From contig CALSLT010000041.1 in the NCBI GenBank assembly GCA_943787265.1, positions 124,001 through 188,000 of the forward strand: a stretch of 64,000 nucleotides of DNA, written 5' to 3'. The position numbers and the translations under genes were made by a program. The stretch is from an uncultured Planctomycetaceae bacterium (lineage in GTDB: Bacteria > Planctomycetota > Planctomycetia > Planctomycetales > Planctomycetaceae). Below, piece after piece: positions 30,348 through 39,172 of this stretch. Within the stretch, counting starts at the first letter, position 1. Each line of letters begins with the position of its first letter. The notes beneath the pieces were generated by a model. That model saw only the letters and a program-made list of their open reading frames with translations. It made no database searches and was not told the origin of the DNA.

Positions 30348-33300
30348 ATGTCTGCCATGTCTTTTGTTATGCGGTTTTGCGTTGCTGGGTTTGTCGCGAC
30401 GCTTGTCACGAACTCGGTGGCCAATGACGCGGTCGAGTTTCTGCTACCGGAAGACAACTCAGCGTTTGCGGTCGTGTCGGGCGAGGTCGCGAAACTCGAC
30501 AGCAGGAAGCTGCAGTTGTGGACTACAAAGATTGTCAGTGGCGACGCGGAAGAGTCCGAAAGATTGTTGAGGCCAGTCGAGGGGCAGCGCCGCAACGCCG
30601 CCGATTTTATTGTCAGGCTCGATGCAACCCGCGACGGACTCATTCAAGGGTTCAGCATTTACGAAACTGAAAATGGGGGACTGCTTGCCGATCAGGCATT
30701 TTCAGGTGGTCAGCCAAAGCTTGCTGTAAATGCCGCATGTCAGTTGGTCTGCAGAATGCTCTCTGCTTATCGTCATCCTTGTTGTATTCGTCCGATCGTG
30801 GTCGGCGATGTGGAACTCAAGAATTCTCCACCAGCGGGAGCAAGACTGGTGGCAGTCTTTCTCGAACTGTTCGAGCGGCGGTTGTGTGATTCGCCCCAGA
30901 TGTTGGTGATGTCTCGGAGTGCGGATTTCTGGCAGCCGGCTCCTGTTGAAAATGGTCGCAGCCTACCCGGTTCGCTCAATGATGCTGTCGACTTATGCGT
31001 GTCCTGGTCAGACGACTGGTCGGGTTGCGAGGTTACCGCACTTGTTAGAGACGCTTGCGGAGTTGCTTGCTCAATCCGAATCGATTCGGACGAGCTGGAC
31101 GGCGTTGTTGCTGATCAACTGGCTAAGGCAATTTGGGACCAGCGACGAGTCGCGAGGCCAGAACCTTCCGGCAATGAGGAATCGGTTCGGCACCTGAAGG
31201 TCGCTCAGTCTCTCTGGCAACGAGGGTTGAAAGGCCAGGCATTGGAGTCGGCAGAGTTGGCAGCAATGACCGCATTGGCGGATGCCGATTCGGTGATGTG
31301 GCTCAGCGACCGGCTGCGGGAACAGACTCACGGATTGCAGAGGAAGGAGCTACAAGGTCAGGACCGCGTGGTGGCAGATCGTCTGATGATTCGGGCGTTT
31401 CAGGCGACGTGCGACATTGCTAAGACTATTTCAGTAGACCAGCGACAGAGGCTTGACGAATTACAGCAAAGTCACGGAATCACTCTCCGAGTGCGGGGGA
31501 TGACCGACCTTCTGAGAGAAGTTCAACGACGCGTGAGTGCGGAACATCGCGAGTATCTCGTTGCACGCAGCCGTGCATTCTCGCAATCACTTGTGGATGT
31601 CGCGCGTGACCTGACTTTGAAGGCACTGGCCGATGGCGATGCTCGCGAAATTGCTCGGAATGCCGAGCTCTACTGTCGGGTGTTGTCGTATTCGAAATCC
31701 GATATTGGGAATCGTGTGAGAATTGAGCCACGACTTGGAGAGGACGCCGCCGACGCAACACTTCGCTGGCTGAAGGATATGGAGCACGTTCCTCAAGGCG
31801 TGCAGCCGTGGTATTGGTACAACGTCGTGCTGGGAGACTTCACGCAGTATGGCAGGGACGATCCTGACACGCTGAGGGTTCTCGAAGTGTTGGATCAACA
31901 CCCGGAGCCGCTTGTGCAACTTTCTGCGAAGCGGGCACGGTTAATGATTCACTGGAAGAAAAAGAAGCCGGAAGCTGGTACGAGAGCTGATCAGTTGTCT
32001 GAGATTCGCGATGACGCTCTGGCGATGCTCGATATGAAATCGAAGGCCGGCCGTGGAACTTCACAAAGTCTTGCGGTCGTAGATTTCCTCGACCGTTGTT
32101 TCAATCAGTTGGTACATGGTGGCGGAGAGTCAATGGCCCGATTGATGATGGAAACTGCTGAAGCTCTCATGGAGCGTGGCATGTTGTCGTTTGGGGACGA
32201 GAGAATGGCGCTTGATGGTGCGAGTGCCGCTTTGCGACATGCGGATGGAGAGACCGGGTTGGAGACGGCTCGGCGAGTGTCAGACTTTCTGACTGATTTC
32301 GTAACGTATCGGCAAAAACAAGCGGGTGACGGGGCCAGTTCAGATTCCGCGATTCACAAGGCCGATCAGATTCGCCTGCGTCTCGAAACAAAATGGCCGG
32401 AGCTATCGAACGATGCGACCCGTTCGGCAGTCGCCGTTCGGCAACTGTATCAAGCACCCGGAGCGAGTTTCTCTCAGTGGATGATTGCTGAGCCTTTTGT
32501 GAAAGACGAAGTTGCCTATGCCGTGACGATTTCACCAATCGGCCAGGGGAGTCAGATCCAGCTAGTGGCAATTCCACTGGATGGCGAACCGTCGTTTGCG
32601 CTTGGGGCCATAACCTCAACCGATCGTTACCGCTATCAGTATCAACTTTACCGGAACTACGTGACGGCGACGTGTACTGACGAGTCAGCCTGCTACGTTT
32701 CCGTGAAAGGCATGGGCATCTTCCGTTTTGCGCTGGGCACCGCAGCTGTCAGTCGAATTCTTGCTCCTGGGTTACTGCCCGATGCCGATGTCCAGTCACT
32801 GGAGATCGCAGACGGTCACTTGTATGCGGGGCTCCAGAGTGGCTGGCTGATTCGTGCAGCACTTTCAGCGGAGTTGAGTGATCCGGTTCAGTCGGTCGAA
32901 ACTCTGGTCTCGACGAGTCGGTCCGGTATTAAATCGCCCTTGGATAGCTATTCCGCATTTGACGTTCCCCACTTGCTGTTTGACTCGGCCAGGAAAAGAC
33001 TGCTGATTGTCATTCAACGATCGAAGAATGACGGAGGTCAGCTTGAATTGTGGGAACGCCCACTCGCTGGCGAGGCCAAACTCGTTCACGCACTTGCTCG
33101 GCCGCAGCGGCGGCAGACTTTTGCACGCCTTGATCGCGACATCCTGACAGTAACCGATGTGTGGATCGCAAGATTGAATCTATCGACAGGGGCAGCAGAC
33201 ATCCTTTCCAACTACCCATTAGGCAACCTGCGGCCGACGCGCAAATTATGGATCCCGTACTCGTCAGAGCCTGTGATCTGTGCCGGTTCTGTGTGGTGGC

Positions 33301-33512
33301 TTCAAGGCGGAACAATGGGGCGATATGGATTTCCGGACGGGCAGCCTAAGTTTGAAAAACCTAAAGAATTCGTCAAAGGATCGCCCTTTGACAGCGGAGA
33401 TCGGAGTTACCTGAGGCCGGTCGACAACAATCGATTTCTGGCGTATTACGGACAACGATTGTGGCTCGTGACACCGCATCCGCCAGAATCTCCGGCAGAG
33501 TCTGCCCCTTAA
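30348..33512 (+). CDS. Large exported protein of unknown function
   Basis: 1054 residues from the ATG at 30348 with GGAG upstream; in-frame starts at 30303 and 30357 are alternatives. A hydrophobic signal (about 4-25) is followed by a mixed domain (to about 280), a long helical region with TPR-like spacing (about 280-680), and a beta-rich C-terminal part (about 700-1040). In the last part, repeating blades such as LYAGLQSGWLIRA and VWWLQGGTMGRYGF suggest a beta-propeller. No catalytic motif, haem site or membrane helix beyond the signal is visible. I recognise no family. It immediately precedes the ECF sigma gene, with a 192-base gap. Confidence 0.65.
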   Translation: MSAMSFVMRFCVAGFVATLVTNSVANDAVEFLLPEDNSAFAVVSGEVAKLDSRKLQLWTTKIVSGDAEESERLLRPVEGQRRNAADFIVRLDATRDGLIQGFSIYETENGGLLADQAFSGGQPKLAVNAACQLVCRMLSAYRHPCCIRPIVVGDVELKNSPPAGARLVAVFLELFERRLCDSPQMLVMSRSADFWQPAPVENGRSLPGSLNDAVDLCVSWSDDWSGCEVTALVRDACGVACSIRIDSDELDGVVADQLAKAIWDQRRVARPEPSGNEESVRHLKVAQSLWQRGLKGQALESAELAAMTALADADSVMWLSDRLREQTHGLQRKELQGQDRVVADRLMIRAFQATCDIAKTISVDQRQRLDELQQSHGITLRVRGMTDLLREVQRRVSAEHREYLVARSRAFSQSLVDVARDLTLKALADGDAREIARNAELYCRVLSYSKSDIGNRVRIEPRLGEDAADATLRWLKDMEHVPQGVQPWYWYNVVLGDFTQYGRDDPDTLRVLEVLDQHPEPLVQLSAKRARLMIHWKKKKPEAGTRADQLSEIRDDALAMLDMKSKAGRGTSQSLAVVDFLDRCFNQLVHGGGESMARLMMETAEALMERGMLSFGDERMALDGASAALRHADGETGLETARRVSDFLTDFVTYRQKQAGDGASSDSAIHKADQIRLRLETKWPELSNDATRSAVAVRQLYQAPGASFSQWMIAEPFVKDEVAYAVTISPIGQGSQIQLVAIPLDGEPSFALGAITSTDRYRYQYQLYRNYVTATCTDESACYVSVKGMGIFRFALGTAAVSRILAPGLLPDADVQSLEIADGHLYAGLQSGWLIRAALSAELSDPVQSVETLVSTSRSGIKSPLDSYSAFDVPHLLFDSARKRLLIVIQRSKNDGGQLELWERPLAGEAKLVHALARPQRRQTFARLDRDILTVTDVWIARLNLSTGAADILSNYPLGNLRPTRKLWIPYSSEPVICAGSVWWLQGGTMGRYGFPDGQPKFEKPKEFVKGSPFDSGDRSYLRPVDNNRFLAYYGQRLWLVTPHPPESPAESAP

Positions 33513-33587
33513 CGTCTGGATTCGATTGCCCTTCCGGCGTTCCTGGGAATGGCGCAACGACAACGCCGATGTTGACTGGCGAGGTCA

Positions 33588-33613
33588 GACGACAGCGAAC
33601 TAAGTCTGTCGTC
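33588..33613. repeat. Stem-loop before the ECF sigma gene
   Basis: An 8-base-pair stem (GACGACAG/CTGTCGTC) with a 10-base loop in the gap between the orphan gene and the ECF sigma gene. No T run follows. It may be a weak terminator or chance. Confidence 0.35.
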
Positions 33614-33704
33614 GTGGACATCCATCGTTCCACGTGTCTTGTCCCGTTTTTAAAAGTTGTGAAGATTTTGCGGCAGGTTCGTCCCGCAACGGAAATAGGT
33701 AGTC

Positions 33705-34250
33705 ATGGCGGGTTCCAGCGATTCATCACCGAAGCTCTCTGAGGGCGAGTTCATGCGGCTTTTTGTCAAGCACGAGCCGGCTTTGCGAGCGTTTGCGCGG
33801 TCGATTCTGCCGGATTGGAACTCGGTTGAGGATGCTCTCCAGGAAGCCAGTGTCACGATGTGGGAGAAGCTCGGACAACTTGGGGATGAGGACGGATTTC
33901 TTCCGTGGGCCAAGGTGATCGTGCGTTTCAAATGTCTGTCTGCGATCGCGACGGTGCGACGGAATCGGCACGTGCTGAGCGACGAGGTTCTGGAGCTGAT
34001 TGCCGACGAAGCGGAAGCAATGGATGCTGGAGAAATCGTCAACGTCCGACGGGCGTTGAACACTTGCCTGTCGCAGTTCTCGGCGCCTCATCAGGAACTG
34101 CTGCTGGCTCCGTACGCCGGTGATGGGCGGGTGAAGCAACTTGCGGAGCAGGGACCGAAATCGGTCAACGCTCTTTACAAATTACTGGGGAGGTTGCGAG
34201 CCAAACTGGCGACCTGTGTCCGCGGCCATGTTGCGACGGAGATGTCCTGA
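33705..34250 (+). CDS. ECF sigma factor, Rhodopirellula/Verrucomicrobium type
   Basis: 181 residues with the two ECF regions: region 2 at about 15-85 (FVKHEPALRAFARSILPDWNSVEDALQEASVTMWEK) and region 4 at about 115-170 (LSQFSAPHQELLLAPY and a helix-turn-helix ending SVNALYKLLGRLRAKL). This matches TIGR02989, the planctomycete/verrucomicrobial sigma family. The linker between the domains is short and acidic. Its stop codon is separated by one base from the ATG of the FecR-type gene, so the two are almost certainly translationally coupled and functionally paired. It would recruit RNA polymerase to a dedicated promoter set when released from its partner. Confidence 0.93.
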   Translation: MAGSSDSSPKLSEGEFMRLFVKHEPALRAFARSILPDWNSVEDALQEASVTMWEKLGQLGDEDGFLPWAKVIVRFKCLSAIATVRRNRHVLSDEVLELIADEAEAMDAGEIVNVRRALNTCLSQFSAPHQELLLAPYAGDGRVKQLAEQGPKSVNALYKLLGRLRAKLATCVRGHVATEMS

Positions 34251-34251
34251 A

Positions 34252-35610
34252 ATGGATCCTCAAACCCAGATACAGCGATACCTTCTTGGTGACTTGACGG
34301 AAGACGAAGTTGCCGAGTTGGACAAGTTACTGAACGACGATCCTGAGTTGCGACGCGAGTTCGCTCTCGCCGCCGCGATGGATACAGGCCTTCGTGAGGT
34401 CGCATTCGAACGCTCCATCGAACCGGCGGAAGCGGTCAGTCAGATTCAACCGGCGACTTCGCGGACGCGGTTCGTGTTGACTGCTGTCGTAAGCGTGGCG
34501 GCGGCGGTCATCGTGATGGTTTCGCTCGGGCCGGCATTCCTGAGAGCAGGTCTGTTTAAGGCGGCTTCAGTGGCGACGCTTGTCTCCAGCGAGAACGCTG
34601 CGTGGGAGAGTTCGCTGCCGACGACGCCGGGATCGGAACTCGCTCCCGGGGTGATGAAGCTGGTCTCGGGGGTTGCGACTGTTCGATTCACATCGGGGGC
34701 AGAGGTCGTTGTCGAGGCGCCGGCGAGTCTTACGTTGAATTCGACGATGAAAGCTAAGCTTGAGTATGGCGCGGCAGTGGTGACCGTTCCTGATTCTGCC
34801 ATCGGTTTCGTTCTTGAAACTCCGAATGGCTACGCCGTCGATTATGGAACTCAGTTTGCCGTTCGGGTGGATCAGCGAGAAAAGCAATCTGACTTCGAAG
34901 TGATCGACGGAGAAATCGCGGTTCATCATCCCGAAACGGGTGACGAGGTTCGTCTGACAGGGCAGGGGAAGACCGCAACGATTTCTGAAGCTGCGCTCGT
35001 TGTGGCTGACTTTGAGCAACAAAGCGACAGCATTGAGACTTCGGCCGACGTAATCCGTATTGGGACAAATGGACGGTCGACTTCGATCCTTCGTAATAAT
35101 AAACGCAAGAAGTTCATCAACCCGGAAGTTCTGTCCGTTAAGCGAACGAACAGCGGGAAATGGGACTACCGTTCCTTCTTCGCTTTTGATCTGTCGACCG
35201 TAAATCTTGACAACGTTGGAACAGCTCGGCTGCGACTGAATCTCGTTCCGAGTACTCGCGGACTGGTTTCGGCCCTGCCAAAGGTCAACCGTTTTGGCAT
35301 TTACGGACTGACCGACCAGACGAAGGCGGACTGGGAAATTGAATGTTTGTGGGAAGATTCTCCACGGCCCGAAGATGGTATTCTGCTTGGCATGTTCGAG
35401 ATCAACCGTAGCGAGAACCGTGGAAGTTTCGGAATTCAGAATGAAGAGCTACTTAACTTTCTGAAGAAACACGACGGCAGCTCGGTCACGTTCATCCTCA
35501 TCCGCGAAACGACTCAGATTAACGGCGTGGGGCCGAGTTTGACTCACATGTTTGCCAGTGACTCTCACCCGGAAGCCGTCGGGCCGATGCTTGAGTTTTC
35601 GTTCGACTGA
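34252..35610 (+). CDS. FecR-domain membrane regulator (putative anti-sigma) with C-terminal DNRLRE-like domain
   Basis: 452 residues. A cytoplasmic helical N-terminus (about 1-60, with YLLGDLTEDEVAELDKLL, an anti-sigma-like segment) is followed by one transmembrane helix (about 74-96). A FecR domain comes next (about 105-255, with GVATVRFTSGAEVVVEAPA and TPNGYAVDYGTQFAV). The C-terminal region from about 290 looks like a DNRLRE-type (CBM96-like) beta-sandwich: SFFAFDLSTV followed by ARLRLNL. The architecture implies a sensor that binds something outside and controls the sigma factor inside. The longer frame from 34141 overlaps the sigma gene and is rejected. Anti-sigma activity is inferred from pairing, not shown. 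Confidence 0.85.
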   Translation: MDPQTQIQRYLLGDLTEDEVAELDKLLNDDPELRREFALAAAMDTGLREVAFERSIEPAEAVSQIQPATSRTRFVLTAVVSVAAAVIVMVSLGPAFLRAGLFKAASVATLVSSENAAWESSLPTTPGSELAPGVMKLVSGVATVRFTSGAEVVVEAPASLTLNSTMKAKLEYGAAVVTVPDSAIGFVLETPNGYAVDYGTQFAVRVDQREKQSDFEVIDGEIAVHHPETGDEVRLTGQGKTATISEAALVVADFEQQSDSIETSADVIRIGTNGRSTSILRNNKRKKFINPEVLSVKRTNSGKWDYRSFFAFDLSTVNLDNVGTARLRLNLVPSTRGLVSALPKVNRFGIYGLTDQTKADWEIECLWEDSPRPEDGILLGMFEINRSENRGSFGIQNEELLNFLKKHDGSSVTFILIRETTQINGVGPSLTHMFASDSHPEAVGPMLEFSFD

Positions 35611-35661
35611 TCGCGACAATCCAGCAGGCACTTAAGAACCTTCTAACTCAGGTAACCAAAG

Positions 35662-36390
35662 ATGAAGACAACTTTTTTTGCGACTTGCGTTCTGACGATT
35701 AGTTCCGTGTTGTTGACTTCCGGAGCGATGGCGGAAGAACCAGGCAAATTGATTTTCAGTGACGACTTTGAGCGGAACGAGTCGCAGGAAGTGAAGGACG
35801 AAGTTGGAAACGGCTGGAAAACGAACAGTGCGAGTCGTGCGGGAGGGAACAAACAGGTTGATCTCAAAGACGGAGCCATGCGGATTTACATTCATGAAAC
35901 TGCCGATCACGGTGTTTCGGTGACTCACCCGGCTGAGTTTCGTGATGGCCGGGTTGAGATCAAATTCATGCTTGAGCACGAGAAAGACTCTCTTGGCCTG
36001 AATTTTGCGGATCAGCAGTACAAGAAAGTCTGGGCCGGGCACCTGTTTAAGGTCATCATCGGCTTGAAGCAGACTGAACTGGCTGACCTGAAGACAGGCG
36101 TAATGGACCTGAAGATTCGCGAAGCTCGCAAGGCGAAGACAGTGACCGCAGCTCAGCAGAAGATGTTGAAGACCAAGTCAAAACGAATTCCGCACAAGCT
36201 GGAGAAGGGCAAGTGGTACACCGCTGTCGCAAAGATTGTCGGCGATAAGCTGAGTGTCTCGATCGATGGCAAAGAAGTTGGCTCGTTTTCGTCGGAAGGG
36301 ATCGCGCATCCGACCAAGCGAATGCTTCGCCTGGCCATCCACCGAAACGTCGTCGTGGACGACCTGAAGATCTACTCGATGGCCGACTAG
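35662..36390 (+). CDS. Exported DUF1080-like (concanavalin-type) protein
   Basis: 242 residues with a clear signal peptide (MKTTFFATCVLTISS...AMA). After the signal, the sequence runs FSDDFERNES, GWKTNS, HPAEFRDGRVEIKFML, KGKWYTAVAKIVGDKLSVSIDGKEVGSF and VVVDDLKIYSM. This is the beta-jelly-roll pattern of DUF1080/LamG-like proteins, some of which are now known as 3-keto-disaccharide hydrolases. A lysine-rich helical insert (about 145-175) interrupts it. A binding or hydrolytic role toward carbohydrate is plausible. The gene starts 51 bases after the FecR-type gene, so it is probably in the same transcript. Confidence 0.75.
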   Translation: MKTTFFATCVLTISSVLLTSGAMAEEPGKLIFSDDFERNESQEVKDEVGNGWKTNSASRAGGNKQVDLKDGAMRIYIHETADHGVSVTHPAEFRDGRVEIKFMLEHEKDSLGLNFADQQYKKVWAGHLFKVIIGLKQTELADLKTGVMDLKIREARKAKTVTAAQQKMLKTKSKRIPHKLEKGKWYTAVAKIVGDKLSVSIDGKEVGSFSSEGIAHPTKRMLRLAIHRNVVVDDLKIYSMAD

Positions 36391-36403
36391 CGTTCGAGTG
36401 AGA

Positions 36404-36439
36404 CGGGATGGTGAGCCAACTGTCAGGTCTTCCATCCCG
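36404..36439. terminator. Possible stem-loop after the DUF1080-like gene
   Basis: An 8-base-pair stem (CGGGATGG/CCATCCCG) with a 20-base loop lies 14 bases after the stop codon. There is no T run, so it may attenuate or protect RNA rather than terminate. It would separate the sigma operon from the next cytochrome gene. Confidence 0.35.
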
Positions 36440-36520
36440 AATTCACTTCAGTTGTTGCAGAAGTTTCGTGGAAGTTTGCAGCGAGAATGCGATCAAGTTA
36501 CGTCATCAGGAAATTGCCGT

Positions 36521-39073
36521 ATGGCCCGTTGTTCGAAAAATCAGTGCATTACGTTTCTCGTTGTTGCCGCTTGCGCGAGCGTTTCGATGGCGGAGTCGGA
36601 CGATCCGGGTAAGCCTCGGGCGGCGATGCCGGAAAAGCATTTGGAAGTCTTCAGGAAATACTGCCTCGACTGCCACGATTCAGACACGAAGGAAGGCAGC
36701 GTCGATCTGGAAGCGATCTCGTTTGATATTTCCAGGGATATTCCGACAGCGGAACGCTGGGCGAAGATTCTCAACGCCATCAATTCCGGCGAAATGCCTC
36801 CTCGGGATGCGGAGCCGATTTCTGATTCGGACAAGACGGCGTTTCTCAAAGACCTGTCGATTCAGATGGTTACCGCGAGGAAGATCCTCAGCGACACGGG
36901 TGGCGTCATCACGATGCGCCGTTTGAACCGTCGCGAGTATGCCAACAGGGTCGAAGCGTTGCTCGGTGTTCGTCCTGACGTGACCACGCTTCCCGATGAC
37001 CAGGCGACGAGCGGCTTTGACACGTCGGGGGCTTCGTTGTTCATTTCCAGCGACCAGATTGAGCAGTATCTGGCGACCGCGAGGAGAAATCTGGAGTTGG
37101 CACTGTTGCCTCGTAAAACGCTCCCTTCAAAAACGGTCCGCGTTGAGCCAGAGGACGAGTTCAATAAGACGATCAGCGAAGCCGCTGCGACAATGAGAGA
37201 TCAGGTTAAGCGCGCGAAATCCTATTTTGATCAGAAAGAGAAGCCAGCGTCAGACTTCGGATTTCTCGATGACTATCAGGCAGGGCGGCAGAAGACGGCG
37301 GAGTGGTTGCCTCTGTTTGATCGGTATTTGAGTCGTCCTGAAACGAAATCCGGCATCGCCACGATCGTCACCATCAAGCAGGGGGGGCTGACAAAGGTGA
37401 AGCTACCCGTTCTTGGTGAGCGGGCGGAAGGCAAGTATATCGTGCGTGTTCGAGCCGCAGCCTACCCGGATGCACGGGAGCGATTTCGGTATCTGGAATT
37501 CACCTCGGGCTATGGCACCGGCCGCAAACTTCTTGGGTGGCGAAAAGTCACCGCGTCGCTAGACGATCCTCAGATCATCGAGTTTCCGCTTGAGCATCAT
37601 CCGGGAGAAAGAGCCCAGATCTGGATTCATCAACGCGGCCACCAGGACCGCGGTGACAAGAATCTGGCCAAACTTGATCGAAGGGCAAACGGCTTCGGGA
37701 CTCCGCCAGGCATGTGGGTCGACTGGGCCGAGTTGATCGGGCCCCTTCCCGAAAGCGATGGCGAAAAAGCGGCCGAATGGATTCTGTTTGCGAAGCCAGA
37801 TGGTTGGAGCACGGATCGATACGCGAAAGAAATAATCCGACGATTCGCTGTGAGTGCCTTCCGCGGCATGGAGCCTGATGCTGATTTTCTTGATCGACTC
37901 TTTCAGCAGTATTCGGCGCAGCGTGCAAAAGGCCAGAAGCATGTCGAGGCGTTGCTTAAGCCGTTGTCGATCATTCTGGCCTCGCCGAGTTTTCTCTACA
38001 TGGTCGAATCAACCGGCAACGAAGACTCGCCCGCGTTGACCGGAACGGAGCTTGCATCGCGGCTTTCGTATTTCCTGTGGAGTGCTCCGCCAGACGACGA
38101 ACTGCTGGCTCTCGCCGAAAGTGGGAAGCTTACTGAGTCGTCCGTGTTGAAAACGCAGACGTCGAGACTGCTGGGCGATGAACGAGCGGATCGATTCGTC
38201 CGAGGATTCGTGCATCAGTGGTTGGAGATGGAGCGGCTGGACATGTTTCAGTTCCGCGGAGTGGACTTTCCGACGTTTGACAACTCTGTCAGAGAAAACG
38301 CTCGCGAGGAAATCTTCGGGACGGTCCACACGATGCTCGATGAAAAACTGCCTCTCAGGTTGCTGCTGAAGTCGGACTTCGTTGTCGTGAATGACTTAAT
38401 GGCTGGGTACTACGGTCTGCCCAATGTTGAAGGGCACGAATTTCGCAAGGTGCCGGTTCCCGATGACTCCTTACGAGGTGGTTTGCTGGGAACGGCGGCT
38501 GTGCTTGCAATGGGGTCGGACGGTGTAAGGTCTTCACCTGTTGAACGCGGAGCGTGGGTGTTGCGACACTTGTTGAACGATGCACCACCGCCAGCACCGC
38601 CGAACGTTCCGATGCTCAGCCGACTGGCCGGTCAGGTTCTGTCTGCTCGTGAACTTGGAGAGGCACATCAGGAGCAGCCACAATGTGCACAGTGCCATCA
38701 GAAGATTGACCCGGTAGGTTTCGGTCTTGAAAATTTCGACGCTTCTGGTGGTTGGCGAGACGTGGAAACCATCGTGATCGGCAGGAGAAAATCGAAGAAG
38801 ACCAAAGAGTTTGAGATCGAACCAAACGGTCAACTACCAGACGGAAAGAAGTTCGATGACTACTTCGGTCTTCGCGAAGCCGTATCACATCACGAAGACG
38901 ACTTCGCCCAAGGATTCACTGAAGCACTCATCGAATATGGTCTAGGCCGACCTTACGGATTCACTGACCAGGACCTGTCTGACGAAATCATGGATGCGGC
39001 TAAGGGGAGCGACTACGAAATAAGTCGCTTCGTCCACGCGCTGGTTCAGTCACAACCGTTTCGGACGAAGTAG
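36521..39073 (+). CDS. DUF1587/DUF1592/DUF1588/DUF1585 c-type cytochrome (copy 2)
   Basis: 850 residues from the ATG at 36521 with AGGAAA upstream; the frame is open back to 36398. Architecture is as in copy 1, with the N-terminal haem site at identical residue numbers (CLDCH, 48-52). DUF1587-like MRRLNRREYANRVEALLG, the central beta domain, DUF1592 (LASRLSYFLWSAPPDDELL) and DUF1588 (APPPAPPNVPML) follow. The second haem site CAQCH is near 722, followed by GFGLENFDASGGWRD, and DUF1585 carries YGLGRPYGF. Copies 1 and 2 are clear paralogues but widely diverged. It is followed by a DUF1552 gene after a 99-base gap holding an inverted repeat. Confidence 0.93.
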   Translation: MARCSKNQCITFLVVAACASVSMAESDDPGKPRAAMPEKHLEVFRKYCLDCHDSDTKEGSVDLEAISFDISRDIPTAERWAKILNAINSGEMPPRDAEPISDSDKTAFLKDLSIQMVTARKILSDTGGVITMRRLNRREYANRVEALLGVRPDVTTLPDDQATSGFDTSGASLFISSDQIEQYLATARRNLELALLPRKTLPSKTVRVEPEDEFNKTISEAAATMRDQVKRAKSYFDQKEKPASDFGFLDDYQAGRQKTAEWLPLFDRYLSRPETKSGIATIVTIKQGGLTKVKLPVLGERAEGKYIVRVRAAAYPDARERFRYLEFTSGYGTGRKLLGWRKVTASLDDPQIIEFPLEHHPGERAQIWIHQRGHQDRGDKNLAKLDRRANGFGTPPGMWVDWAELIGPLPESDGEKAAEWILFAKPDGWSTDRYAKEIIRRFAVSAFRGMEPDADFLDRLFQQYSAQRAKGQKHVEALLKPLSIILASPSFLYMVESTGNEDSPALTGTELASRLSYFLWSAPPDDELLALAESGKLTESSVLKTQTSRLLGDERADRFVRGFVHQWLEMERLDMFQFRGVDFPTFDNSVRENAREEIFGTVHTMLDEKLPLRLLLKSDFVVVNDLMAGYYGLPNVEGHEFRKVPVPDDSLRGGLLGTAAVLAMGSDGVRSSPVERGAWVLRHLLNDAPPPAPPNVPMLSRLAGQVLSARELGEAHQEQPQCAQCHQKIDPVGFGLENFDASGGWRDVETIVIGRRKSKKTKEFEIEPNGQLPDGKKFDDYFGLREAVSHHEDDFAQGFTEALIEYGLGRPYGFTDQDLSDEIMDAAKGSDYEISRFVHALVQSQPFRTK

Positions 39074-39080
39074 TTTAGGT

Positions 39081-39156
39081 AGGGCCGGTTCCTACGTGCC
39101 GAGCCCTGCATTACGACGATTATTGATCTTGATTCTGACCGGTGGGAACCGGCCCT
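39081..39156. repeat. Inverted repeat between DUF1592 and DUF1552 genes (copy 2)
   Basis: 12-base arms AGGGCCGGTTCC (39081-39092) and GGAACCGGCCCT (39145-39156), separated by 52 bases. It occupies most of the gap, ending just before the Shine-Dalgarno sequence (GAGGAG) of the DUF1552 gene. The arms are unrelated in sequence to the repeat in the corresponding gap of copy 1. Confidence 0.75.
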
Positions 39157-39172
39157 GCAGAGGAGCAATAGA

